Assembly: GCA_003020965.1 (NCBI GenBank)
Contig: PXRL01000006.1
Location: 1-64,000, forward strand
DNA from: Halobacteriales archaeon QS_4_69_225
Lineage (GTDB): Archaea > Halobacteriota > Halobacteria > Halobacteriales > Haloarculaceae
Length of the DNA stretch: 64,000 bases
Direction: 5' to 3'
In this document: positions 19,601 to 27,639 of the stretch, one piece after another
Layout of the letters: each line of letters begins with the position of its first letter
Position numbering within the stretch: position 1 is the first letter of the stretch
Made by a program: the position numbers and the translations under genes
The notes under the pieces: model-generated
Told to the model about the DNA's origin: nothing
Database searches by the model: none
Seen by the model: only the letters and a program-made list of their open reading frames with translations

Positions 19601-21306
19601 TCAAGATGGCCCAGGGGTCGAAGCCCGGCGAGGGCGGCCACCTGCCCGGCGAGAAGGTCAACGAGATGATCGCCCACGTCCGCTACTCGACGCCCGGCGT
19701 GGGGCTCATCTCGCCGCCGCCGCTGCACGACATCTACTCCATCGAGGACCTCAAGCAGCTCATCCACGACCTGAAGGCGGCCAACCCCGAGGCCGACGTC
19801 AACGTGAAGCTGGTGTCGGAGGCCGGTATCGGCACCATCGCCGCCGGCGTCGCCAAGGCCAACGCCGACGTGGTCCACGTCTCCGGTCACTCCGGCGGGA
19901 CCGGCGCCTCGCCGAAGACGTCCATCAAGAACGCCGGCCTCCCGTGGGAGCTCGGCGTGGCTGAGGCCAACCAGATGCTCCGGTCGACGGAGCTGCGCTC
20001 CCGCATCAAGGTGACCGTCGACGGCGGGCTGAAGACCGGCCACGACGTCGCCGTCGCCGCACTCCTGGGCGCCGAGGAGTACGTCTTCGGCACCGCGTCG
20101 CTGGTGACGTCCGGCTGCGTGATGGCCCGGCAGTGCCACCAGAACACCTGCCCGGTCGGCGTCGCCACCCAGGACGAGGGGCTCCGGAACCGCTTCCCCG
20201 GCGAACCCCAGCACGTCATCAACTACATGACGTTCATCGCCCAGGAGCTGCGGGAGATCATGGCCGAACTGGGCTTCACCTCGGTCGACGAGATGGTCGG
20301 CCGCGTCGACGCGCTGCGGCAGCGCGAGGACGTCGACCAGGAGAAGGCCCGGAAGCTGGACCTCTCGGCGGTGCTGGCGGAGCCGGCCGGCGACGGGCGC
20401 CGCAAGACCGAACCGCAGACCCACGAGATCGACGAATCGCTCGACTGGGGGCTCATCGACGACGCCGAGGCCGCCATCGAGCGCGGCGAGCCGGTCCATC
20501 TCGACCGCGAAATCTCCAACGTCGACCGTGCGGTCGGCGCCACGCTGTCGAACCGCATCTCCCGGGCGTACGGCACCGAGGGGCTGCCGGACGACACCAT
20601 CCGGGTCGACTTCGGCGGCACCGCCGGCCAGAGCTTCGGCGCCTTCCTCCAGGACGGCGTGACGATGCAGCTGACCGGCACCGCGAACGACTACGTCGGC
20701 AAGGGGCTGTCCGGCGGCAGGCTCATCTGCAACACGCCGAACGATGCCCCCTACGAGCCCGAGGAGAACATCCTCGTCGGCAACGTCGCACTGTACGGCG
20801 CCACCCAGGGCGAGGCCTACATCAACGGCAAGGCCGGCGAGCGGTTCGCGGTCCGCAACTCCGGCGTCCGGGCGGTCGTCGAGTCCGTCGGCGACCACGG
20901 CTGCGAGTACATGACCGGCGGCGCCGTCGTCTGTCTGGGCGGGACGGGCAAGAACTTCGCCGCCGGCATGTCCGGCGGGATCGCCTACGTGCTCGACCGC
21001 GAGGGCGACTTCGAGAAGCGGGTCAACCGCGGCATGGTGTCGACGACCGACGAGCTGGAGGCCGAGGACCGCCGGCTGCTCCGCCGGCTGGTCGAGAACC
21101 ACGTCGCCTACACCGACTCCGACCGCGGCGCCGCCGTCCTCGACGACTGGGAGGCGGCGCTGGACGACGTGGTGAAGGTGATGCCCGACGCCTACGCCGA
21201 GGTCATCGCCGAGCGGGAGTCGGCCGACGTCCGGACCTCGCCGCCGCCGAGCGCGACGCCGTCGCCCGGCTCCGACGCCAGCGGCGGCGTCGCCAGCGAC
21301 GACTGA
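16669..21306 (+). CDS. gltB: glutamate synthase large subunit, single-chain type
   Basis: Converts 2-oxoglutarate and glutamine to two glutamates (1545 aa). The amidotransferase domain begins with a short propeptide and catalytic Cys in ASCGVGVV (about residue 21). It holds RFSTNTLGAWHLAHPYRRI, a typical glutaminase segment. The central linker follows, then the FMN-binding synthase domain (GRFGVTSTYL, HSGGTGASPKTS). The [3Fe-4S] cluster Cys are in SGCVMARQCHQNTCPVG. The C-terminal GXGXG domain ends near residue 1500. Residues about 273-312 are an unusual low-complexity insertion. ATG 16669 fits the family. The small gltD partner is not nearby, so electron donor is unknown (ferredoxin or a distant GltD). 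Confidence 0.93.
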   Translation: MRKQSAASNVGLADPDDARASCGVGVVMDLDGDRTNRPVADGLELLANLEHRGTTGADPDTGDGAGILLQTPHEFFADEIEDLPARGEYAVGSVFMPQDREAAAGLQDLTEAVLADHDLDVFAWREVPTDDGSLGRTALDSEPLVVQPFVRPAGAEDFDRALYVARRDLETTVEERQPDGYGRFYVCSLDRDTVIYKGLLTAEQLPAYYPDLTDDRLRSTFAMIHARFSTNTLGAWHLAHPYRRIIHNGEFNTIQGNINWMRARESDLAHPALGGGERGRSRDGDAVSRDDEGGQRPSSNHSSDSSGQHPRGDIDTLRPIINDPEQSDTASVDNALELLMQGGRDLPHALRMLIPEAWRGEANRVSEERREWYDYHASLVEPWDGPALVAATDGDRVGAVLDRNGLRPCRYDVTTDNRLIMASEAGALEPDFGDIERRDRLQPGQLFLADPEAGRVVPDDEIFAELVDERYAEWVDDEQVRLDDVADGDATPAGDGRDLRARQALYGYTHDELDHLIEPMARDGKDPVGSMGDDTPLSVLSQFNRPLFSYFKQLFAQVTNPPLDYIREELVTSLESRLGNQRNLLGESPAHARQLVVDSPVLRDAETAAIRRLDGSEADGGLSSYVLDITFDPDGDLEAAVEAVRREASEAAREHDIIVLSDRDAGADAVPIPALLATGGVHHHLVRNGLRNRVGLVVESADPRTVHHVATCIGYGAGAVNPYLAYESIADLVAGPDGADEAAAVEAYIGAVEDGLLKTMAKMGISTVESYQGAQIFEAVGLDSGFVAEYFEGTTARTEGIDVDDVGDDLRRRYEVAFGDDPELERQGEYEHRSSGMVHEWNPESVGALQKAVREGDYGQYREFAELMNDQSERLQTLRGLLAFDSDRDPVDLEAVEPVESVVERFVTASMSLGSLSPEAHENNAIAMNRLGGKSGTGEGGEPPERFDTEKECNVKQVASGRFGVTSTYLTNADSLQIKMAQGSKPGEGGHLPGEKVNEMIAHVRYSTPGVGLISPPPLHDIYSIEDLKQLIHDLKAANPEADVNVKLVSEAGIGTIAAGVAKANADVVHVSGHSGGTGASPKTSIKNAGLPWELGVAEANQMLRSTELRSRIKVTVDGGLKTGHDVAVAALLGAEEYVFGTASLVTSGCVMARQCHQNTCPVGVATQDEGLRNRFPGEPQHVINYMTFIAQELREIMAELGFTSVDEMVGRVDALRQREDVDQEKARKLDLSAVLAEPAGDGRRKTEPQTHEIDESLDWGLIDDAEAAIERGEPVHLDREISNVDRAVGATLSNRISRAYGTEGLPDDTIRVDFGGTAGQSFGAFLQDGVTMQLTGTANDYVGKGLSGGRLICNTPNDAPYEPEENILVGNVALYGATQGEAYINGKAGERFAVRNSGVRAVVESVGDHGCEYMTGGAVVCLGGTGKNFAAGMSGGIAYVLDREGDFEKRVNRGMVSTTDELEAEDRRLLRRLVENHVAYTDSDRGAAVLDDWEAALDDVVKVMPDAYAEVIAERESADVRTSPPPSATPSPGSDASGGVASDD
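17485..17604 (+). repeat. in-frame palindromic insertion inside gltB
   Basis: Between AHPALGG and DIDTLRPIIND the gene has roughly 40 extra codons absent from the usual family alignment. They encode a hydrophilic Ser/Asp/Gly/Arg segment. At 17510-17534 lies a 25-bp palindrome, two perfect 12-bp arms (CGAGAGACGGCG and its complement) around a single A. The insertion keeps the frame. Its composition resembles the hairpin chains in intergenic regions of this window. Confidence 0.65.
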
Positions 21307-21354
21307 CGGCGGGTCGGCGACTCGACCGCCGCTCCCGTTCTCCCGTCCGCAAGG

Positions 21355-21362
21355 GTTTAGTC
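21355..21362 (+). promoter_or_regulatory. TATA-like box of the small Cys protein gene
   Basis: GTTTAGTC lies 27-34 bases before the ATG at 21389. Confidence 0.4.
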
Positions 21363-21388
21363 GCCCACGGCGTACGATACCAGTACAC

Positions 21389-21580
21389 ATGAACGGGGAG
21401 TGTTTGGGCTGTGGCGCGGAGTTCGACTACGACGTCGGCAGCTGTCCGGCCCGTGGCTGGAATCCAGAGGAGTTCCGCGAGCAGGGCCGTCACGGGCTGG
21501 CGCGGTCGGGTCACGGCGAACCCGACGACGACGGGGGCGGCGGCCCGCCGCCAGGGCCCAAGGGAGCGACCCGTATCTGA
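21389..21580 (+). CDS. small zinc-ribbon-like protein with three cysteines
   Basis: A 63-aa protein. The N-terminus (MNGECLGCGAEFDYDVGSC) has a CxxC knuckle and a third Cys followed by PARGW. Haloarchaeal mini zinc-finger proteins usually end this unit with CPxCGW, so the fourth ligand seems replaced by Arg. The rest is a flexible Gly/Asp/Pro tail. Role unknown. It sits 82 bp after gltB with its own TATA-like box. Confidence 0.5.
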   Translation: MNGECLGCGAEFDYDVGSCPARGWNPEEFREQGRHGLARSGHGEPDDDGGGGPPPGPKGATRI

Positions 21581-21586
21581 TCGGCG

Positions 21587-22366
21587 CTACGGGATGTGCT
21601 CCTCGGGGCTCAACGGCGGTCTGTTTTCGGCGCGGCGGGCCTCGTTGAGCGCGTCACAGACCGACCCCTGTCCGCCCATGTTGACGGTCGCCAGCCGGCA
21701 GCGGTGCTGAATCAGCTCGAACCGGTCGACCGGGATGGGGTCGCCCTCCGGCGTCCGGAACAGCTCCGGGTGGTCGTCGGCCACCAGCCCCGTTTCGCGG
21801 GCCTTCTCGAGGTACGACTCGACGGGGTCGGCCGCGACCGACACGCCGACCGACCGCTCGCGGACGAACGCGACCGCGGGGTCGTCGATCCACAGGTCGG
21901 TGAACTCGAGGGTTGCGATCTGCCGGGGGTCGAGCCCCGCCTCGAGCAGGGCCTCGACGGCGTCGTACTGGCGGGCGAGGCGGGCCTTCGCGTCGAGGGT
22001 GGCGCGCACCTCGGCGACCCCGCCGTCGGCGTCGGGAAACGCCTCCGCGAAGGCCAGCCCCTCGTTGACGCCCTCGTTGATCTCCATTTCGTGCAGGTGC
22101 TCCCGCAACCGGATTCGCGCACGGTCGACGCCGGGTAGCGCCTCGACCGCCTCGCGCGCGTCGGTCGCCATCATCCAGGCGAAGGCGGGCGAACACCACG
22201 CCGTCGGGAGCGTGAACGCGACCCGGACCTGTCGGCCCTCGACGGCGATTTCGTCGACGTAATCCAGCGCGACGATGGACTCGTCGAGTTCCGGGTCGGT
22301 GACGCGGTCCAGCCGCCGTCTGACCGCCCGCTCCGACGTCCCGAGGCGGTCCGTATGCGTCGACAT
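21587..22366 (-). CDS. MIP18/DUF59-family Fe-S assembly protein
   Basis: A 259-aa protein with an N-terminal DUF59 fold (RLDRVTDPELDESIVALDYV; TLPTAWCSPAFAWMMATDA with the conserved Cys) and a C-terminal extension ending in RCRLATVNMGGQGSVCDALN. The ATG (22366-22364) shares its first base with the TGA of the upstream amidohydrolase gene, so both are translated from one message. This long DUF59 variety occurs with the amidohydrolase in bacterial propane/methyl ketone monooxygenase operons. It is thought to help mature or assemble metalloenzymes. The exact client is not known. Confidence 0.8.
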   Translation of the reverse strand: MSTHTDRLGTSERAVRRRLDRVTDPELDESIVALDYVDEIAVEGRQVRVAFTLPTAWCSPAFAWMMATDAREAVEALPGVDRARIRLREHLHEMEINEGVNEGLAFAEAFPDADGGVAEVRATLDAKARLARQYDAVEALLEAGLDPRQIATLEFTDLWIDDPAVAFVRERSVGVSVAADPVESYLEKARETGLVADDHPELFRTPEGDPIPVDRFELIQHRCRLATVNMGGQGSVCDALNEARRAENRPPLSPEEHIP

Positions 22367-23424
22367 CAGTCCGCCGCCGCGTCCGCCCCGGCGTAGTGGT
22401 CCCGCAGACCGAACCGCTCGGCGACGTCGTCGGAGGCGAACGCCCGCTTCTTCGCCTCGATGTCGATGTCGTAGAGCTCGGCCGCGTTCTCGCCCATGAT
22501 CTTCCTCCAGACGTCCGTCGTCAGCTCGACGCCGTACTCGTCCCGCTGTTCGTCCGTCAGCTCCGCGTCCATGACGGTCTCGATGAGCCAGTCGGGGTTC
22601 CACAGCGCGTAGTCGGACCCGAACAGCAGGCGGTCCTCGCCGAGCCAGAAGAGGAGTTCGCCCATGATCTCGCCGAACTTCCGGGGCCGGTGGACCGCGA
22701 GCGGCGCGGCCACGGCGAGGCCGCCGTAGACGTTCGGCTCCTGGGCGGCGATCCAGCAGAAGTCGTCCAGCCGCGGGAGGCCGACGTGCTCGACGACGAA
22801 GTTGAGCTCCGGGAACGAACTCGCGGCGTCGTCGACGTCGGCGACGTCGAAGGCGTCGCGGTTCAGGGGCCGGATCGTCGGTCCTTTGTGGGGGTGGATG
22901 TTCTCGACGCCCAACTCGGCACACAGTTCGAGGAACTCGAAGGCCTCCTCGGAATCGAGCCGCCACCCCTTCGAGTCGCCCAGCCACTCGGCGGTGTACA
23001 ACTTGACGCCCTGGATGTCGTGTTCTTCCTTCTGCCGTCTGAGCTCCCGCTTGCCGGCCTCGCCCTCCCGTGGGTCGAACCGGCCGTTGAGGACGAACCG
23101 CTCCGGATACCGGTCGGCGAGTCTGGCGTTGTCGTCGACCGTGTTGAACCCCTCGTGGTAGAACTCGTTGAGGTACGTCGGCTGGAAGATTCCCATGTCG
23201 ACGGCTGCGTTGCCGAAGAGGTCCTCGGCCATCCGGTCGGGGTCGTACTGCCGGTACTCGTCCATCGACCACTGCCTGTCCTCCGGGGTGAAGCCGGTGT
23301 GGTAGTCGTAGAAACACTGTATGAACTGCTCGCCGCCCTCGTGTTTCACGTTCTCCTTGCTGGCGTCCCACAGGTGGACGTGGGAGTCGATGACGAATAT
23401 CTCCTCGCCGTTGCGTTCGTACAT
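22366..23424 (-). CDS. amidohydrolase of the propane-monooxygenase-associated group
   Basis: A 352-aa TIM-barrel metal-dependent hydrolase (Amidohydro_2 type). Metal ligands are HxH in DSHVHLWD, a Lys/His region in GVKLYTAEW and NIHPHKGPT, EHVGLPRL, and the Asp in LFGSDYALW. The sequence strongly recalls the actinobacterial amidohydrolases that lie downstream of prm/mim diiron monooxygenase genes (for example IRPLNRDAFDVADVD and FCWIAAQEPNVYGGLAVA). Start: ATG 23424 gives MYERNGEEIFVIDSHVHLWD, the family opening. ATG 23460, nearer the promoter, is an alternative adding 12 residues. It is followed directly by the DUF59 gene. Confidence 0.85.
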   Translation of the reverse strand: MYERNGEEIFVIDSHVHLWDASKENVKHEGGEQFIQCFYDYHTGFTPEDRQWSMDEYRQYDPDRMAEDLFGNAAVDMGIFQPTYLNEFYHEGFNTVDDNARLADRYPERFVLNGRFDPREGEAGKRELRRQKEEHDIQGVKLYTAEWLGDSKGWRLDSEEAFEFLELCAELGVENIHPHKGPTIRPLNRDAFDVADVDDAASSFPELNFVVEHVGLPRLDDFCWIAAQEPNVYGGLAVAAPLAVHRPRKFGEIMGELLFWLGEDRLLFGSDYALWNPDWLIETVMDAELTDEQRDEYGVELTTDVWRKIMGENAAELYDIDIEAKKRAFASDDVAERFGLRDHYAGADAAAD

Positions 23425-23575
23425 CGTGTCGTGGTATGTGTACTCATGGTACATAAACATCACTAAAGTTCGTGTCTTACGTACACAAACCGCCTTATTA
23501 CGTGCCGACAAGCGCCGAGCCGGATCGGACCCGTGGGAACGTTTATCAGTGCCGTGTGGAATACTGACGGACGTC
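23425..23575. promoter_or_regulatory. bidirectional promoter region of the amidohydrolase and alcohol dehydrogenase genes
   Basis: Two TATA-like boxes face opposite ways. TAATAAGG (minus, 23494-23501) serves the amidohydrolase. GTTTATC (plus, 23541-23547) lies 29-35 bases before the dehydrogenase ATG. A TGTAC-TCATG-GTACA dyad lies at 23439-23453. The shared control region supports co-regulation of the three genes. Confidence 0.5.
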
Positions 23576-24616
23576 ATGCACGCAGCGAGACTCCACGAGT
23601 ACACCCACGAGATGTCCGGAGGGCTGTCCGTCGAGGCGGTCGACCGGCCGCAACCGGAGGGCAGCCGGGACGTCGTCGTCGAAATCGAGGGCGCGGGGTG
23701 GTGTCAGACGGACAACCACATAATCGAGGGCCAGTGGGCCGACTACGTCGATCAGCAGCTTCCGATGACGCTCGGCCACGAGAACGCCGGGACGGTCGTC
23801 GCGACCGGCGAGGAGGTGACGCTCGTCTCGGAGGGCGACCAGGTCATCTGCCACCCGGTCCAGACCTGCGGGACCTGCCGGCCCTGTCGGCGCGGCGAGA
23901 CGATGTACTGCGAGAACGACTCGTTCAACGGCCTCACGACCGACGGCGGCTTCGCCGAGGAGATGCGCACCGGCGAGCGGTCGGTGATTCCGCTGCCGGA
24001 CGGCGTCGACCCCGCGGAGGTCGCTCCCCACGCCGACGCCGGCATCACCGCCTACCACGCCGTCAAGAAGGCCGTCGACGAACTCGCGCCGGGCGACACC
24101 GCCGTCGTCATCGGCGTCGGCGGGCTCGGCCACATCGGCCTGCAGTGTCTCGACGCGATGAGCGCCGCCGATATCGTCGCGCTGGACGTCAAGGAGGCGG
24201 CCCGGGAGCTCGCCGTCGACTGCGGCGCCGACGCCACGCTCGACCCCGAGAGCGCCGACGTCCCCGCGGAGATCGAGGCCCGTACCGACGGCCACGGCGC
24301 CGAGCAGGTGCTCGACTTCGTCGGCGCTGACGAGACGACCGCCCTCGGTCCCGAGATCGCCGCCCTCGGCGGCGAACACCACGTCGTCGGCTACGGCGGC
24401 CACGTCCACGAGCCCGCCCAGGCGTTCGTCGCCGGGGAGTTCACCTACCGCGGGACGCTGGTGGGTCAGTACAGCGAACTCCAGGAGCTCGTGGCGCTGG
24501 TCGACCGCGGTGACGTCGACCTCCGCACCAGCCGGTACGACCTCGGGGCGGTCAACGAGGCCGCCGAACGGCTCGAAAACGGCGAGATCGAGGGTCGGGC
24601 GGTCATCACGCCGTGA
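23576..24616 (+). CDS. zinc-dependent NAD(P) alcohol dehydrogenase
   Basis: Medium-chain dehydrogenase (346 aa). Catalytic zinc ligands are in GAGWCQTDNH and LGHENAG. The structural zinc site is CGTCRPCRRGETMYC, and the nucleotide-binding motif GVGGLGHIGLQ follows. The opening (VVVEIEGAGWCQTDNHIIEGQW) and DAGITAYHAVKKAV are close to the dehydrogenase next to bacterial propane monooxygenase genes, suggesting secondary-alcohol (for example 2-propanol) oxidation. It is divergent from the amidohydrolase/DUF59 pair and shares their promoter region. ATG 23576 fits the TATA spacing. An in-frame ORF extends upstream but has no coding-like residues. Confidence 0.9.
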   Translation: MHAARLHEYTHEMSGGLSVEAVDRPQPEGSRDVVVEIEGAGWCQTDNHIIEGQWADYVDQQLPMTLGHENAGTVVATGEEVTLVSEGDQVICHPVQTCGTCRPCRRGETMYCENDSFNGLTTDGGFAEEMRTGERSVIPLPDGVDPAEVAPHADAGITAYHAVKKAVDELAPGDTAVVIGVGGLGHIGLQCLDAMSAADIVALDVKEAARELAVDCGADATLDPESADVPAEIEARTDGHGAEQVLDFVGADETTALGPEIAALGGEHHVVGYGGHVHEPAQAFVAGEFTYRGTLVGQYSELQELVALVDRGDVDLRTSRYDLGAVNEAAERLENGEIEGRAVITP

Positions 24617-24664
24617 CCAGCGGCGCCGGGAGTGGGGTCCCCGACGCTCGCCCGGCACGGACGG

Positions 24665-24670
24665 TTTAAG
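24665..24670 (+). promoter_or_regulatory. TATA box of the Get3-like gene
   Basis: TTTAAG lies 23-28 bases upstream of the GTG start at 24693. Confidence 0.45.
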
Positions 24671-24692
24671 CCGTCCGGGACTAACATCGACC

Positions 24693-25637
24693 GTGACCGA
24701 GTTCGTGCTCTACGGCGGGAAGGGCGGCGTCGGCAAGACGACCTGCGCGGCGGCGACGGCGCTGAAGCGGGCCCGCGAGGGCGCCCCGACGCTCGTCGTC
24801 TCGACGGACCCCGCTCACTCGCTGTCAGATGTCTTCGACGCCGAGGTCGGCGTCGAGCCGACCCGCGTCGGCGGCGAGTCCGACCTCTGGGCCGTCGAGG
24901 TCGACCCCGGCGAGCGCATCGGCCAGTACCGCGGCAAGGTGACGGCGGCGCTGGACGAGCTGGAGGGCCTGGGCATCTCCCTCGACGACGGTGACGTCGA
25001 CGACGTCATCGAGGCCGGCGTCGCCCCGGGGACCGACGAGGCCGCCGCCATGGACCTCTTCTTGGACTACATGGACGACCCTCGCTTCGAGTACATCGTC
25101 TTCGACACCGCCCCGACGGGTCACACGCTTCGATTATTGAAGCTGCCGGACGTGATGAGCTCCGCGATGGGGAAGCTCATCTCCGTGCGGTCGCAGGTCT
25201 CCTCGCTGGCGGACTCGGTGCGGTCGTTCGTGGGCGGCGGCGACGAGGACGACGCGGAGGACCAAGGCGACGCCGGCGTCGGCGTCGACCTCGAGACACT
25301 GCAGGACCGGATGGAGCGGGTCGCCGGCGCCCTCCGGGACCCCGACCGGACCGAGTTCCGGGTCGTGCTCATCCCCGAGACAATGGCGGTGCTGGAGACC
25401 GAGCGGCTGCTCGCCGAACTGGACACGTACGGCGTGCCCGCCGGCCGCGCCGTCGTCAACAAGGTCATCGAAGAGCCCGAGCCGGCGTGTGACCTCTGTC
25501 GGTCCCGCCACGAGAGCCAGCAGGAGCAGATTGCGGCGGCCCGCGAGCGGTTCGACCTGCCGGTGACGCTCGTCCCACAGTTGCACGGCGAGGTCCACGG
25601 CCTGGCGGCCGTCGAGACCGTCGCCGACCGGCTGTAG
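24693..25637 (+). CDS. Get3/ArsA-family ATPase
   Basis: A 314-aa P-loop ATPase with the deviant Walker A GKGGVGKTTCAAA, STDPAHSLSDVFD (switch I), FDTAPTGHTLRLLKLP (switch II), and the CxxC zinc motif CDLCRSRH near residue 270 that joins two subunits in Get3. Arsenite-resistance ArsA is less likely because no ars genes are close and the CxxC pattern fits Get3. Role inferred: delivery of tail-anchored membrane proteins. GTG start is set by the P-loop at residue 9-16 and the TATA box. Confidence 0.88.
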   Translation: MTEFVLYGGKGGVGKTTCAAATALKRAREGAPTLVVSTDPAHSLSDVFDAEVGVEPTRVGGESDLWAVEVDPGERIGQYRGKVTAALDELEGLGISLDDGDVDDVIEAGVAPGTDEAAAMDLFLDYMDDPRFEYIVFDTAPTGHTLRLLKLPDVMSSAMGKLISVRSQVSSLADSVRSFVGGGDEDDAEDQGDAGVGVDLETLQDRMERVAGALRDPDRTEFRVVLIPETMAVLETERLLAELDTYGVPAGRAVVNKVIEEPEPACDLCRSRHESQQEQIAAARERFDLPVTLVPQLHGEVHGLAAVETVADRL

Positions 25638-25683
25638 GCGGTGCCGACGCAACGCTTAGGATGGGGCCGTCCGAAGCGACCGC

Positions 25684-26181
25684 GTGGATACTGTCGAGGT
25701 CTCGACGGAGGTCCATCTCCCGCCGGAGGAGGTCTACGAGTTCCTGCTCGACTTCCCGCGGTACGCCAGGTACTCCGAACACCTCACCGACGTCCGGCAG
25801 TTCGGCGACGGCATGCCCGGCACCGAGTACGAACTGGACTTCGAGTGGTGGAAGCTCTCCTACACCGCCCGTTCGCGGGTCACCGACGTGGAGCCGCCGG
25901 CCCACATCGACTGGCGGATCATCAAGGACATCGACGCCGCCGGCCGATGGCACGTCGAGCCGGTCGACGACGACACCACCCGCGTCCGGATGGTCGTCGA
26001 GTACGCCCCCGATTCCGCCGAGGCCGACGCCCTCGATCTGCCGCGGTTCGTCTCCCTCGAGTGGGTCGTCGAGAAGGTGAAGCCGAAGATCCGCGCGGAG
26101 GCCGAACGCGTCGTCCGCCGCATCGTCGCCGACCTCGAGGGCCAGCGCCGCGACGTCTCTCTCGACATCGAGACGTACTGA
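25684..26181 (+). CDS. SRPBCC (START/Coq10-like) protein
   Basis: A 165-aa ligand-binding-fold protein, GTG start (VDTVEVSTEVHLPPEEVYEFL). The FLLDFPRYARYSEHLTDV and PAHIDWRIIKD segments follow the Coq10/polyketide-cyclase layout, with a long C-terminal helix (VKPKIRAEAERVVRRIVADL). It probably binds a hydrophobic ligand such as a quinone or isoprenoid. It begins 46 bases after the Get3-like gene, possibly one transcript. Confidence 0.75.
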   Translation: MDTVEVSTEVHLPPEEVYEFLLDFPRYARYSEHLTDVRQFGDGMPGTEYELDFEWWKLSYTARSRVTDVEPPAHIDWRIIKDIDAAGRWHVEPVDDDTTRVRMVVEYAPDSAEADALDLPRFVSLEWVVEKVKPKIRAEAERVVRRIVADLEGQRRDVSLDIETY

Positions 26182-26186
26182 CGACG

Positions 26187-26339
26187 TCACTGCCGCCCGG
26201 CAAAGTACGCCTCGGCCTGCGATCGGCCCGTCAGCTCGACGAACTCCCCGCCCGCGCAGTCGTCGCACCGCGGCGGAGCGTCCGGCCCCGCGTACACCGT
26301 CGCACAGCGCCGGCACTCGAAGAAGCGTAGCCCGAGCAT
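26187..26339 (-). CDS. mini zinc-ribbon protein
   Basis: A 50-aa protein with two CxxC knuckles (FFECRRCATVY and PPRCDDC) and a short polar tail. The pattern is a rubredoxin-like zinc ribbon of the type common among small haloarchaeal proteins. Start at ATG 26339 (MLGLRFFECRRC) leaves the first knuckle near the N-terminus. The frame continues upstream but is arginine-rich and unlikely to be translated. Role unknown. Confidence 0.6.
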   Translation of the reverse strand: MLGLRFFECRRCATVYAGPDAPPRCDDCAGGEFVELTGRSQAEAYFAGRQ

Positions 26340-26457
26340 ACCGCACCGATGGGCTCGACGCCCAAAGACGTGTCCACCGGGACGCGCCGGTCGTCCGACT
26401 CCGCGCCTCCGCGACCACCGCGACCGTCGCGATTGCCGCGACCGTCGCATCCGACGC

Positions 26458-26838
26458 TCAGGGCAGCAGCGCCTCCAGCTCCGCGACCTCCTCGGCGTCG
26501 AGTTCCTGTGCCGGCAGGGTCTCGCCCGTCAGCGCCTCCGGCACCGGCTCCGCCGAAGGCGGGGCCGCCGCCGGCGAGGCGGTCGTGTACTGGTACAGCG
26601 GATAGGTGTAGTCGTTGACCGTGACGCCTTTCGTCTCCTCGGGCGCTTCGACCAGCATCGTCCCCTCCGGTATCCGCAGCGAGGCCGAACAGGCCACCGG
26701 CGTCGGTTCGTCGACGACCGCTCCCGTGAGGTAGGTGACGGTCTCCCGGTCGTCGGCGGTCGCGACGTGGACCCGGTGGAACCTGACCTCCGGCTCCGAG
26801 CCGGTCAGTGCGTCCCTGATGCGCCCGAGAATGCCCAT
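26458..26838 (-). CDS. uncharacterised haloarchaeal protein
   Basis: A 126-aa soluble acidic protein (MGILGRIRDALTGSEPEVRFHRVHV...). The middle is predicted beta-rich and the C-terminus carries a Pro/Ala/Glu-rich stretch ending ELDAEEVAELEALLP, probably a short helix. No family recognised. The Gly-Ile-Leu-Gly N-terminus is a common style for membrane-peripheral proteins but this is only a guess. Confidence 0.55.
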   Translation of the reverse strand: MGILGRIRDALTGSEPEVRFHRVHVATADDRETVTYLTGAVVDEPTPVACSASLRIPEGTMLVEAPEETKGVTVNDYTYPLYQYTTASPAAAPPSAEPVPEALTGETLPAQELDAEEVAELEALLP

Positions 26839-26929
26839 ACCGGCTCTCGGCGCGCCGGCTCGAAGAACCCTGCGGCGCGGCCGGACGTCGACACCGCGTT
26901 CGCCGCGTCAGTTCGCGGACCTGTCGTAC

Positions 26930-27592
26930 TTACGGCTGTTCGTAGTCTCCTCCGTACTTCATAAAAAAGTAACCGAGCCCGAGGGTGCTGGTCATCGCGA
27001 AGAACGTCGCGACGGTCAGCGCCAGCGCCTGGTCGGGGATGGTGACGGAGGGACCGCCGGCCTCGATGGTCGTGGTCTCGACGTCGTCGCCGACGGCGAT
27101 GCCGCCTTTCATGCCCTGGCTCTGGTGAGGGCTGCAGTAGTAGGTGGTGATGCCGGCGTCGTCATCGGTAAAGTCGTACTCGTAGCTGCCAGACTCGACG
27201 GGGTCGCCGCTGTCGAGGCCGGCCGGGCCGTCGTTGGCGACGACGTTGTGGGCGCCGCCCTCGCCGGTCCACTCCCAGGTGACCGTCGTCCCGGGAGAGA
27301 CCCACACCGTTGCCGGGCCGAAGGCGAATCCCCCGCCGGCGCCGACCTCGACGGTCACGGCGTCCTGGCCGCGGGCATCCTCCACGGCGCCCTCCTCGTA
27401 GCCGTTGGCGTCGCCGAGAAAGGCGCCGAAGGCCGGCACGGTCTCGCCGCCGCCACCGCCATCGCCGCCGTCGCCGCCGTCACTGCTGTTTTCCTCCTCG
27501 GCCGCGGCGGCCGGTGCCGACACGGCGGCCGCGGCGGCCGTCGCCCCTGCCGCCGTCACGAACCCGCGACGGCTCACGTCGTTCGTGTCCAT
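26930..27592 (-). CDS. halocyanin (type 1 copper protein), copy 1
   Basis: Membrane-attached blue copper electron carrier (220 aa). It has a Tat signal (SRRGFVTAAG), a Gly/Asp-rich linker, then the cupredoxin domain. Copper ligands are His in GGAHNVV, and Cys, His and Met in YYCSPHQSQGMKGGI. A C-terminal membrane helix (LTVATFFAMTSTLGLGYFFM) anchors it, facing outside. It accepts electrons from the bc-type complex and likely passes them to terminal oxidases. Its cupredoxin core is almost identical to copy 2 at 34606, though the signal and tail differ. It stands apart from the bc cluster. Confidence 0.92.
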   Translation of the reverse strand: MDTNDVSRRGFVTAAGATAAAAAVSAPAAAAEEENSSDGGDGGDGGGGGETVPAFGAFLGDANGYEEGAVEDARGQDAVTVEVGAGGGFAFGPATVWVSPGTTVTWEWTGEGGAHNVVANDGPAGLDSGDPVESGSYEYDFTDDDAGITTYYCSPHQSQGMKGGIAVGDDVETTTIEAGGPSVTIPDQALALTVATFFAMTSTLGLGYFFMKYGGDYEQP

Positions 27593-27639
27593 GCGCGTAC
27601 TCGCGGTTCACCCGTACTGAATCTGTTCATCTACCGCGA

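Noticed and set aside
16873-21390. very long open frame on the minus strand opposite gltB
   Set aside because: A GC-rich codon-bias shadow of gltB; it has no domains.
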